From: Candidatus Omnitrophota bacterium
Lineage (GTDB): Bacteria; Omnitrophota; Gorgyraeia; Zapsychrales; Fredricksoniimonadaceae
DNA length: 40,487 bases
Reading direction: 5' to 3'
NCBI GenBank assembly: GCA_015233375.1
Contig: JADFXW010000005.1
Location: forward strand, 541-41,027
Below the pieces are notes generated by a model. That model did not search any database and had not been told where the DNA came from. It was given only the letters and a program-made list of their open reading frames with translations. A program made the translations under genes and the position numbers. Shown here piece by piece: positions 20,274-28,346 of this stretch. Numbering within the stretch: position 1 is the first letter of the stretch; every line of letters begins with the position of its first letter.

Positions 20274-21944
20274 TTACATTTTCTGAGGCTGTGACACCCC
20301 TAAAAGCCTTAGGCCATTGCCTAAAACCACACAAGCTGCCTCAATTAACCCTAAGCGTTCCGAAGAAATATCTTTATTTTCATCCAAGACCCTGCAGGAA
20401 TCATAAAATTTATGGAAAGCTGCCGCCATTTCCTGTAAATACCTGACTAAAGCAAAAGGTTCTATGAAATGCGCACAACTCACAAGAATATCTGGATAAA
20501 GACCAATTTTACGCATTAAATCCAATTCTTCAGGCGCATGAAGACTTCTGAAATCATTTTGCTTAGGTGTTAAATGGAGTTCGTCATAAGCCTTGCGGAT
20601 AATACTGCATATGCGCGCATGCGCGTATTGAATATAATACACGGGATTTTCAGCGTTTTGTTTCTTGGCTAACGCCAAATCAAAATCCAAATGAGCGCTG
20701 GCCTGGCGCATCAAAAAGAAAAACCGGGCTGCATCACGGCCTACTTCATCCATGACTTCCCTAAGAGTGATAAATTCACCTCTTCTGGTGGACATGGAAA
20801 CCTCAACACCATCCCTAAAAATAGTGGCTAACTGGACAATCAGGACGTCTAAATCGTCCGTTTTATACCCCAAGGCGCCTGCGGCAGCCTTAATACGGGG
20901 AATATAACCATGATGATCCGGACCTAAAATATTCACAATACGACTGAAACCTCGCGCGAATTTGTCTTTATGATACACCATGTCCGGTGTCAAATAGGTG
21001 TATTGGCCATCGCTCTTTCTGACCACACGGTCTTTATCATCAGACCATAAAGTAGATTTAAACCACCAGGCCCCTTCTGCTTCGTAAACATAGCCCTTGT
21101 TTTTTAGATCAGCCAAAAGCGCTTCAATAGACTGCGGGTTTGCAATAACCGATTGATACGACCAAATATCAAAATGAACTCCAAAATCCTCAAGATCTTT
21201 CTGAATCAGGTCCATCAAATATTGGACACCAAATTTCCTGAAAGCATCATCTTGCAGCTTTAATAAATCATCCAGTGATTGAATTTGATGTTGACCCATA
21301 AAAACCTTGGCCATGTCTCGAATATAATCACCTTGATAACCATCTTCCGGGAATGTGATATCGCTCCCCAGGATTTGTAAAGCCCTGGCTTTAATGGATC
21401 GTCCTAAAATATTAATTTGATTGCCTTCATCATTAACGTAATATTCTCTTTGAGCATTAAAACCAACGGCTTTCAGGATATTCACCAGAACATCCCCAAC
21501 AGCTGCTTGACGGCCATGGGCCACGGTCAGCGGGCCGGTTGGATTAGCAGAGACAAACTCTAAACAAAACTTTTGGCCATCCCCGAAATTTGAACACCCA
21601 TACCTGTCTTTTTGCTCAAACACGTCATATAAAACATGATAAAAACCTTCAGGTGACAAATAAAAATTAATAAAACCAGGGGCTTTTATTTCAATCTTGC
21701 CTATCTCTTTATTCAGGGGGCTTTGATTCAATAAATCTTGTAAGACAGGCAGGACTTCCTTGGCAATTATCAAGGGATTTTTCTTAAGCTGCCTGCTTAA
21801 TTGCAGGGCGATATTACAAGAAAATTCACCATGTTGTGTTTCTGCAGGAATATCGATAATAATATTAGGAATGGTAATCCCCTGAAATATAGACAAGGAA
21901 TCTGAAATTAAGTTTTTGAGCTGTTGACGTGTCTCTGAAAACAT
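20274..21944 (-). CDS. argS: Arginyl-tRNA synthetase
   Basis: EFVSANPTGPLTVAHGRQAAVGD (HIGH-class motif), REYYVNDEGNQI, VQYAHARI-like YYIQYAHARICSI. Confidence 0.97.
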   Translation of the reverse strand: MFSETRQQLKNLISDSLSIFQGITIPNIIIDIPAETQHGEFSCNIALQLSRQLKKNPLIIAKEVLPVLQDLLNQSPLNKEIGKIEIKAPGFINFYLSPEGFYHVLYDVFEQKDRYGCSNFGDGQKFCLEFVSANPTGPLTVAHGRQAAVGDVLVNILKAVGFNAQREYYVNDEGNQINILGRSIKARALQILGSDITFPEDGYQGDYIRDMAKVFMGQHQIQSLDDLLKLQDDAFRKFGVQYLMDLIQKDLEDFGVHFDIWSYQSVIANPQSIEALLADLKNKGYVYEAEGAWWFKSTLWSDDKDRVVRKSDGQYTYLTPDMVYHKDKFARGFSRIVNILGPDHHGYIPRIKAAAGALGYKTDDLDVLIVQLATIFRDGVEVSMSTRRGEFITLREVMDEVGRDAARFFFLMRQASAHLDFDLALAKKQNAENPVYYIQYAHARICSIIRKAYDELHLTPKQNDFRSLHAPEELDLMRKIGLYPDILVSCAHFIEPFALVRYLQEMAAAFHKFYDSCRVLDENKDISSERLGLIEAACVVLGNGLRLLGVSQPQKM

Positions 21945-21960
21945 AATATAAAAATAGTAT

Positions 21961-21995
21961 AAAGGCCTCTTTAGGATATCCCTCCAGAGGCCTTT
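21961..21995 (-). terminator. Hairpin/possible terminator between rsfS and argS
   Basis: AAAGGCCTCT / AGAGGCCTTT stem; weak T tract after it on the minus strand. Confidence 0.45.
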
Positions 21996-22007
21996 AAATA
22001 TATAAAA

Positions 22008-22424
22008 TTACACTTTCTTACGACGGGAAATTTTATATTCTAGCCTTGGGGCATCTTGCCAAAGATGTTCTAAGGCATAAAACTCACGGGATCTGGGCTC
22101 AAACACATGGACCACCACATTCCCTAAATCTAATATAACCCATGCCCCATTCTCTTGGGCTAGTAACACACCCGATTTATCCAGGTTCCTGGATTTCCCA
22201 TTCCCCTTATTATTAAGCCCTTCGTCAACGCCTTCAGCGATGGCTTTGATGTGCCTGTCAGATGTACCTGTTGCAATGATAAAGAAATCACAGAAATTGA
22301 CCATCTGACGCATGTCTAAAATGACAATATCTTCTGCCTTCTTATCATTAGCCAACTTCGCTATCTTCTCGGCTAAACCTTGAGAATTGAGCTCTTTTTT
22401 GCGAATAGTTCCCGTTCTTGCCAC
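22008..22424 (-). CDS. rsfS: Ribosomal silencing factor RsfS (Iojap/YbeB)
   Basis: AEDIVILDMRQMVNFCDFFIIATGTSDRHIKAIAEGV...WVILDLGNVVVHVFEPRSREFYALEHLWQDAP; GTG start. Confidence 0.95.
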   Translation of the reverse strand: MARTGTIRKKELNSQGLAEKIAKLANDKKAEDIVILDMRQMVNFCDFFIIATGTSDRHIKAIAEGVDEGLNNKGNGKSRNLDKSGVLLAQENGAWVILDLGNVVVHVFEPRSREFYALEHLWQDAPRLEYKISRRKKV

Positions 22425-22598
22425 TTATTTAGTTTTCAATTTTGCAGCTTGATCTTTACTTAAAACGCGCCAGCATTCATGTGGCCCCTTAGGAGATTTA
22501 GCTACCGCAAAAAAACGGCCGCTTTTTTCCTTTACCTCATAAACTTCCGTTTCAAATTTTCCCTTGGTCTTCACATCATAAAACGATAATTTCTCCAT
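22425..22598 (-). CDS. Small protein, 57 aa, unknown function
   Basis: MEKLSFYDVKTKGKFETEVYEVKEKSGRFFAVAKSPKGPHECWRVLSKDQAAKLKTK*; GAGGAGG RBS; stop abuts the rsfS GTG. Below the ORF track's length cutoff. Confidence 0.75.
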   Translation of the reverse strand: MEKLSFYDVKTKGKFETEVYEVKEKSGRFFAVAKSPKGPHECWRVLSKDQAAKLKTK

Positions 22599-22674
22599 CC
22601 AAGCCTCCTCATGTTTTTGTTAATTTATCTTAAGAATGCTCTTCACGCATTCGAGAAAAATCAATTTAAACAAA

Positions 22675-22702
22675 GTGTAATGGATAATATTTTCTTTGTC
22701 AA
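22675..22702 (-). promoter_or_regulatory. Sigma70-like promoter for the small ORF-rsfS unit
   Basis: Minus strand TTGACA (22702-22697), 16 nt spacer, TACACT (22680-22675). Confidence 0.55.
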
Positions 22703-22715
22703 TTCAATTTAAAAA

Positions 22716-23744
22716 CTACTCGGATTTTAAAGAACGACCCATTAAATCTTTCATGGCCAAAAGAGCTGACTTTTGTTCAAAAATAATATTATAAACCTCT
22801 GTCACAATAGGCATAGGGATTTTCATTCGACACGCTAATCGATAGACCGCGCGGGCTGTCACAACACCCTCGGCCACCGCATTCATATGCCCTAAAATCG
22901 CCATTATCTTTTTACCTTGACCCAAGGCCTCACCCACCGTACGGTTACGGCTGTCCGGGCTAAAACAGGTCGTGGCCAAATCGCCAAGACCTGCCAGGCC
23001 ATAAAAGGTTTCAGGCCTGCCACCTAACGCAATACCAAGACGAGTTATTTCAGCAAGACCGCGGGTCAAAATAGCCGCCTTTGTATTGGTCCCCAGTTTA
23101 AGCCCATCACATATCCCGCAGGCCAAGGCAATAACGTTTTTGACACTACCCCCTATTTCAACACCAATCATGTCCGTATTCGTATAAATACGGAAGGTGT
23201 CAGAATTAAAAACCTTTTGGATGGATGACGCTAACCTTAAATCGCTGCAAGCCGCCACCGCGGTTGTCGGGATACATGAGGCCACCTCAGGGGCAATGGT
23301 TGGGCCTGATAAGACAACCAGGGGAGATTCTGGCAAGTGATCCTTAATAATTTCTGACATCCGCTTAAAAGACACGGGATGTATCCCCTTGACCACACTG
23401 ACAAAGACCTTGCCTTGATAGGCTGTTTTTTTGATATTAATTAATGTATTAGTTAAATATTCTGAAGGAATGGCTAAAACAACCAAATCACCAAAAGTAA
23501 TCGCTTCATCAATGTTAGAAGTTAACTCAACCTTGGCCGGTATTTTAAATTTAGGCAGGAATTTCTTGTTAATCCGGGTCTTTTGCATCTGGGCGATATT
23601 CAAAGGGAAAGCACCCCAAAGCATGACTGGATATTTCTTCCGGCTTAAATGAATTGCCAGTGTCGTGCCCCAGGCCCCATCGCCAATAATGCATATTCTT
23701 TTAAATGAAACAGCTTTTAGTGCCAAATGAAAATCTCCCGCCAA
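22716..23744 (-). CDS. gpsA: Glycerol-3-phosphate dehydrogenase [NAD(P)+]
   Basis: ICIIGDGAWGTTLAIHLSRK, VVSVVKGIHP-like, LSGPTIAPEVA, NVIALACGICDGL, GLAGLGDLATTCFSPDSRN. Start uncertain (TTG). Confidence 0.95.
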   Translation of the reverse strand: MAGDFHLALKAVSFKRICIIGDGAWGTTLAIHLSRKKYPVMLWGAFPLNIAQMQKTRINKKFLPKFKIPAKVELTSNIDEAITFGDLVVLAIPSEYLTNTLINIKKTAYQGKVFVSVVKGIHPVSFKRMSEIIKDHLPESPLVVLSGPTIAPEVASCIPTTAVAACSDLRLASSIQKVFNSDTFRIYTNTDMIGVEIGGSVKNVIALACGICDGLKLGTNTKAAILTRGLAEITRLGIALGGRPETFYGLAGLGDLATTCFSPDSRNRTVGEALGQGKKIMAILGHMNAVAEGVVTARAVYRLACRMKIPMPIVTEVYNIIFEQKSALLAMKDLMGRSLKSE

Positions 23745-24439
23745 ATTTCAAACATATAAGCCGCGCCCCATTTGAGGATTTGTAATTTACGCTCTCCACC
23801 CTCGCGGGCTGGCTCATCGCCTGGAATATCAATCAACTTTAACCGGCGTTTTGCAGCACGGATAGACAATAAAGGTTCCCAACTAATCTTTGTCTTAAAT
23901 AATTTTTCTTCAAATGAATAACTGGCATCTTTATCAAGGTCTAAATCATAAATCAACTGCTTAGGATACGCCCTATAAATCACCATGGCGTCTGTATAAT
24001 GCGCCCTATGTAATAAATTAATAGAGCCTGTAAATAACCAGTTACCAAAGGCCGTGATAACATCATCATCGTAACTCTTCGCACCCTTCGCATAACGGGA
24101 CACGATGCACATATCATAACCTTCTTTTATCTTAAGAAGGCACTCTGGAATAAGCTCAGGGATAGAATTGCCATCAGGGCTAAAGGTCAGGATAACGTCC
24201 CCTTTAATAAAAGGTAGGGCATCCATATAGGCCCCGCGAATTCCTGGAGATTTTTGCATCACCACATCATAACCCATTTCACGGGCAATATCCGCAGTGC
24301 CATCCTTAGAATTACCATCCACAATAAGGACTTGATCAACCCATTCCTTCTTGACCTTAGGCATAACGGCACGCATACCCACAGCTTCATTCAAGGTCGG
24401 GACTAATAAGGTTGTCTTCATAAATGTCCTTTTTTCCAA
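23717..24439 (-). CDS. Glycosyltransferase family 2
   Basis: TLLVPTLNEAVGMRAVMPKVKKEWVDQVLIVDGNSKDGTADIAREMGY; start probably MKTTLLVPTLNE at 24421. Confidence 0.88.
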   Translation of the reverse strand: MEKRTFMKTTLLVPTLNEAVGMRAVMPKVKKEWVDQVLIVDGNSKDGTADIAREMGYDVVMQKSPGIRGAYMDALPFIKGDVILTFSPDGNSIPELIPECLLKIKEGYDMCIVSRYAKGAKSYDDDVITAFGNWLFTGSINLLHRAHYTDAMVIYRAYPKQLIYDLDLDKDASYSFEEKLFKTKISWEPLLSIRAAKRRLKLIDIPGDEPAREGGERKLQILKWGAAYMFEIWREIFIWH

Positions 24440-24452
24440 TAGGGACTTTAAT

Positions 24453-24526
24453 TGGAGCGGGAGAACGGAATCGAACCGTCGTTCTTAGCTTGGAAGGCTA
24501 GAGTTCTGCCACTGAACTACTCCCGC
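24453..24526 (-). tRNA. tRNA-Gly(TCC), CCA encoded
   Basis: GCGGGAGTAGTTCAGTGGCAGAACTCTAGCCTTCCAAGCTAAGAACGACGGTTCGATTCCGTTCTCCCGCTCCA. Confidence 0.93.
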
Positions 24527-24592
24527 GTCCCACCCCTACATCCCTCCCTCATGATGAGGGAGGTTTGAAGCAGGGGCGGAAATTCTTTTATA

Positions 24593-24673
24593 TGGGCAGG
24601 GAAGGATTCGAACCTCCGAAGCGTGTGCAGCAGATTTACAGTCTGCCCCCGTTGACCACTTGGGTACCTGCCC
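24593..24673 (-). tRNA. tRNA-Tyr(GTA), CCA not encoded
   Basis: GGGCAGGTACCCAAGTGG...CAGACTGTAAATCTG...GGTTCGAATCCTTCCCTGCCCA; long variable arm. Confidence 0.93.
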
Positions 24674-24686
24674 TAAAAATATTATA

Positions 24687-24762
24687 TGGAGCTGGCTAGA
24701 GGCTTCGAACCCCCGACCTGCTGATTACAAATCAGCTGCTCTACCAACTGAGCTAAGCCAGC
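24687..24762 (-). tRNA. tRNA-Thr(TGT), CCA encoded
   Basis: GCTGGCTTAGCTCAGTTGGTAGAGCAGCTGATTTGTAATCAGCAGGTCGGGGGTTCGAAGCCTCTAGCCAGCTCCA. Confidence 0.95.
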
Positions 24763-24903
24763 ATAATCATCAATTCTTAGATGACGAATTATACAATATA
24801 TTCACGTTTTGTATATATTTTTTTTGATTTATAAAACCGATTGGGGACACTTCTGCTGTAAATACCTGCAGCTCTAGAGTCCACGCAGAAGCGGTCTGGC
24901 TTA

Positions 24904-25686
24904 TTGTCTGGCTTATTCTATTTGCGGATGATTTTTGTTTATGTTAGAGTACACTTCATGCGTATTCATAAGAATATATTATTGGCCAAAGACGTGGATG
25001 GTTTCTTGACGGATCGTGAAGGGCAAATACTCTATAGTTTAGCCTTTGAGTGTCGAGGAGTTGGAAGCATTGTTGAAATCGGGTCCTGGAAAGGCAAATC
25101 CACGATTTGGTTGGCCCAAGGCGTTAAGGATGCCAAAAAGAAGCAGGTTCTTTATGCGATTGATCCACATGTTGGATCATCAGAACACCAACAAGAAAAC
25201 CACAAGGTGTGGACCTATGAAGAATTTCTTAAAAATATTGATGCGGCGAACGTAACCGATATCATCCATCCAATTGTAAAATATTCATCAGAAGCCATCC
25301 CTGATCTGAAGGTCAGGCCCATCGAGCTGCTTTTTATCGATGGCGCCCATGAATATGAATTTGTGGCCCAAGACTATAAACTTTTCGCGCCACTTGTTTC
25401 TATGGATGGTTATGTGGCTTTTCATGACACGCCATGGCCTGGGGTCAAACAATTTATCAAAGAAATCTTTAAATCTAATGAGCTCAAGAATATTTACTTT
25501 GTTGATACGATTTTATTAGCCCAAAAGACCTCGTCTTTATCTTTAAAGGATAAAATTAAAAATCGATTTATGCTTGGGCTTCATCAACAACTTCAACAGG
25601 CTTGTGATTCTAAGGCCCCAAAAACCTTCCGGGCTCTTTGGAAAAATTGGATTAAACTAATGAGGGATATTCTTTACCAGCTTTAA
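24904..25686 (+). CDS. Class I SAM-dependent methyltransferase (CmcI/Methyltransf_24-like)
   Basis: GSIVEIGSWKGKSTIWLAQG, ELLFIDGAHEYEFVAQDYKLF, YVAFHDTPWPGVKQFI; start may be the ATG at 24958. Confidence 0.8.
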   Translation: MSGLFYLRMIFVYVRVHFMRIHKNILLAKDVDGFLTDREGQILYSLAFECRGVGSIVEIGSWKGKSTIWLAQGVKDAKKKQVLYAIDPHVGSSEHQQENHKVWTYEEFLKNIDAANVTDIIHPIVKYSSEAIPDLKVRPIELLFIDGAHEYEFVAQDYKLFAPLVSMDGYVAFHDTPWPGVKQFIKEIFKSNELKNIYFVDTILLAQKTSSLSLKDKIKNRFMLGLHQQLQQACDSKAPKTFRALWKNWIKLMRDILYQL

Positions 25687-26309
25687 TCCAGGCAGGAGGT
25701 AATATCTGCTTTTTGAGCGAGGCTGATAAGTTCTGTGACGGTTTTGACCTGCATCTTCTTCATGACTTGGCCTCGTTGGACCTTGATTGTTTGTAAGGAC
25801 GTCCCCCGCTTTGCAGCAATCTGTTTATTCAATAAGCCTCGGGCCACTAACTGAAAAACCTCTAGTTCTCGCGGCGACAGGGTACTAATATGCTTTTTGA
25901 TTTGGGCCACCTCGGCTTGACCCTGATTAAGGACCTTGCTTCGCACAAGGGCTGCTGTGACGCTTTTAAGTAATTCTTTATTCTTAAAAGGCTTGGCCAA
26001 AAAATCAATCGCCCCTGCCTTCATGGCCTTTACTGTCATGGGAATATTGCCATGACCTGTTATAAATATAATAGGGACAAGAATCCCTCGTTGGCTCATT
26101 ATTTCCTGAAGGGCGAATCCATTAATATTCGGAAGACTGATGTCTAATATCAAACATGAGGGTATCTTGGGATGCTTAAAGTCTAAAAATCCTGAAGCAC
26201 TGGTGAATGTTTCTACCCTGAATCCCTGTGATTTTAACAATAGGCTCAAGGCTCGGCACACGGAAACATCATCGTCAACAACATAAAGGATTGACCCTGG
26301 AAGACTCAT
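25683..26309 (-). CDS. FixJ-family response regulator (receiver + LuxR HTH)
   Basis: VVDDDVSVCRALSLLLKSQGF...LSPRELEVFQLVARGLLNKQIAAKRGTSLQTIKVQRGQVMKKMQVKT; ATGA overlap with the kinase gene. Confidence 0.93.
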   Translation of the reverse strand: MSLPGSILYVVDDDVSVCRALSLLLKSQGFRVETFTSASGFLDFKHPKIPSCLILDISLPNINGFALQEIMSQRGILVPIIFITGHGNIPMTVKAMKAGAIDFLAKPFKNKELLKSVTAALVRSKVLNQGQAEVAQIKKHISTLSPRELEVFQLVARGLLNKQIAAKRGTSLQTIKVQRGQVMKKMQVKTVTELISLAQKADITSCLD

Positions 26310-27571
26310 ATATTTTCCTTTATGGCAACAGGAAGAGAAAAACTGAAAGTTGATCCGCAATCCACATTATTCTCTGCCTCTAAATGGCCGCCATGGGCCT
26401 CTACAATGGAACGGCTGATGGATAAGCCCATCCCCAACCCATCTGGTTTGCTCGTAAAAAAATGGGAGAATAACTTCTTTATATTTTCTGGTGGGATACC
26501 ACATCCGGAATCCTTGACCTGAACCATAATCGTTTTAGTATTCATAAGAAATGATTTAATCAATAAATCTCTGGATTCAGGCCTCTCACCCATGGCCTCC
26601 AAACTATTGCTGATAAGATTTAAAAGCACTTGCTGTAATTGTACCCTGTCTCCCAGAATCACAGGAAGCTTGCTATCCAACTCAAAATTAATAATTTTAT
26701 TTTTTGAAATGACATGGGCCAACATAAGGGCCGTCGTATCCTTAATCAGATCATTAATATTTAAAAGTTTAAAAGCAGGTTTATTCTTTTTTAATAATTC
26801 CCTTAACCGCTGGATAACCTCGGAGGCCCTCACATCATCATTAATAATATTCTGGATAATTTCCTGCAGCTGGGGCTCTCTACCTTTAAAAAGACGCTGA
26901 ATAGCCTCCGCATAAGAAAGAATCGCGGCCAGGGGTTGGCTTATTTCATGAGCCAAAGAAGAAACAAATTCCGCAAGTTTCCCAACCCTCGTGACATGCA
27001 AAAGCTCTTCACGCTGCAGGTTAATTTCTGACTCCCGCTGTTTCATTAATGTGGTATCTGTTTTAATCCCCACATAATGAGTGATGACCCCTTCATTATC
27101 ACGTACCGGCGCGATACGCAGTAAAGTCCAATACTTTTCGCCATTCCTTTTGTATTTTAATATCTCCCCATGAAAAGATTTTCCCTGGAGTAAATTTTTT
27201 TTTATTTCTTCAGGGTTACTCAAATTAACATCAAAACCGTTAAGTAAAAAATAACCTTTTCCCAAGACATCTTTCTTGGAATAACCGGTAATCCTTAAAA
27301 AAGACGGGTTAACATAAATAATAGGAAAATCAGGTTTGATGGCATCAATAATAAAAATAGCATCCAATGTGAATTCCATGGCCTTGGTTTGAATATATAT
27401 TTGCTCTTCTGCAGATTTTTCTCTATCAGCGCCTTCCTTGAGCTGCCCTTTTTTATTCTTTAGTTCAGCTGATTGGCGACTAATTTTCTTTTCTAAACTG
27501 CTGCGAGTAAAATCTTTTATTCGTTGTTTTTTTATTTTCTTTTGCTTATGCACCGTTTTATTGTTTTTCAT
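26306..27571 (-). CDS. PAS-domain sensor histidine kinase
   Basis: PAS (IIYVNPSFLRITGYSKKDVLG), H-box SSLAHEISQPLAAILSYAEAI, QQVLLNLISNSLEAM, GMGLSISRSIVEAHGG. Confidence 0.95.
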   Translation of the reverse strand: MKNNKTVHKQKKIKKQRIKDFTRSSLEKKISRQSAELKNKKGQLKEGADREKSAEEQIYIQTKAMEFTLDAIFIIDAIKPDFPIIYVNPSFLRITGYSKKDVLGKGYFLLNGFDVNLSNPEEIKKNLLQGKSFHGEILKYKRNGEKYWTLLRIAPVRDNEGVITHYVGIKTDTTLMKQRESEINLQREELLHVTRVGKLAEFVSSLAHEISQPLAAILSYAEAIQRLFKGREPQLQEIIQNIINDDVRASEVIQRLRELLKKNKPAFKLLNINDLIKDTTALMLAHVISKNKIINFELDSKLPVILGDRVQLQQVLLNLISNSLEAMGERPESRDLLIKSFLMNTKTIMVQVKDSGCGIPPENIKKLFSHFFTSKPDGLGMGLSISRSIVEAHGGHLEAENNVDCGSTFSFSLPVAIKENI

Positions 27572-27584
27572 TGAGAATCGCCTT

Positions 27585-27947
27585 TTATTTTTTTAATGTT
27601 GAATTGATAAGAGAAACCAAGTCCTGACCATGAATAGGTTTTTGTAAATAACCCACTGCTCCAGCATTAAGGGCCCGTTGAAGAGCGTTCTCTTTCTTCT
27701 CAGCAGAAATAAAAATAACGGGGTGTTTCGATCCAGAATCAATATTTTTCTTCTGTGCCTGCCATCCATCCATCCCGGGCATATGGATATCAAGAAGCAA
27801 ACAACCTGGCAGATCCACATTTTCATTCTCAAAAAAACTTTGTGCTGAATTAAATGTTTTCACCTCAAAACCAAAGGTCATTAAAAGAATTTTAAGCGAG
27901 CGACATACGGATTCGTCATCATCGACAATATATATATTTGTGGACAT
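27585..27947 (-). CDS. Single-domain response regulator receiver
   Basis: IYIVDDDESVCRSLKILLMTFGF...LLLDIHMPGMDGW...FISAEK...GAVGYLQKP. Confidence 0.93.
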   Translation of the reverse strand: MSTNIYIVDDDESVCRSLKILLMTFGFEVKTFNSAQSFFENENVDLPGCLLLDIHMPGMDGWQAQKKNIDSGSKHPVIFISAEKKENALQRALNAGAVGYLQKPIHGQDLVSLINSTLKK

Positions 27948-28049
27948 TTTTCTCCCTAAATATAATAAATCAAAGAAAACAAGTTGGAAGCAAAAACTCC
28001 GATCAAAATTGACTTGTTATTATTATGATGCAAAGAAACTTGGATAACA

Positions 28050-28067
28050 ATTATACCAAGGTATAAT
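28050..28067. repeat. 18 bp palindrome ATTATACCAAGGTATAAT (copy 1)
   Basis: Perfect dyad; flanking match extends to caattataccaaggtataata. Confidence 0.9.
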
Positions 28068-28072
28068 ACCAC

Positions 28073-28116
28073 AATCTTTCCTGCTAAACACCTTTTGATG
28101 CCTCACAGGAAAGATT
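28073..28116. repeat. Inverted repeat AATCTTTCCTG...CAGGAAAGATT
   Basis: 11 bp perfect arms separated by 22 nt, upstream of the regulator/kinase operon. Confidence 0.8.
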
Positions 28117-28319
28117 TCAAACCTAAAGCACAGTCGTTGCCTAAATAAAGATTATTCTACAGAGAAACAACATCCACTGCCCTAATGTATTATGTTCCAT
28201 GATTCCACCCTCCCCCTTTTTATCCCCTTACCGTTCTTACAAAAAAACTGTAATGGGTTAAAATCTGCTCTTTTTCTGGCCTGGATGAAGGTAGTATGGA
28301 ACAATTCCAAATATTATCA

Positions 28320-28337
28320 ATTATACCAAGGTATAAT
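28320..28337. repeat. 18 bp palindrome ATTATACCAAGGTATAAT (copy 2)
   Basis: Identical to copy 1, 270 bp away, just 3' of the pyruvate kinase stop codon. Confidence 0.9.
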
Positions 28338-28346
28338 AGGCTGTAT

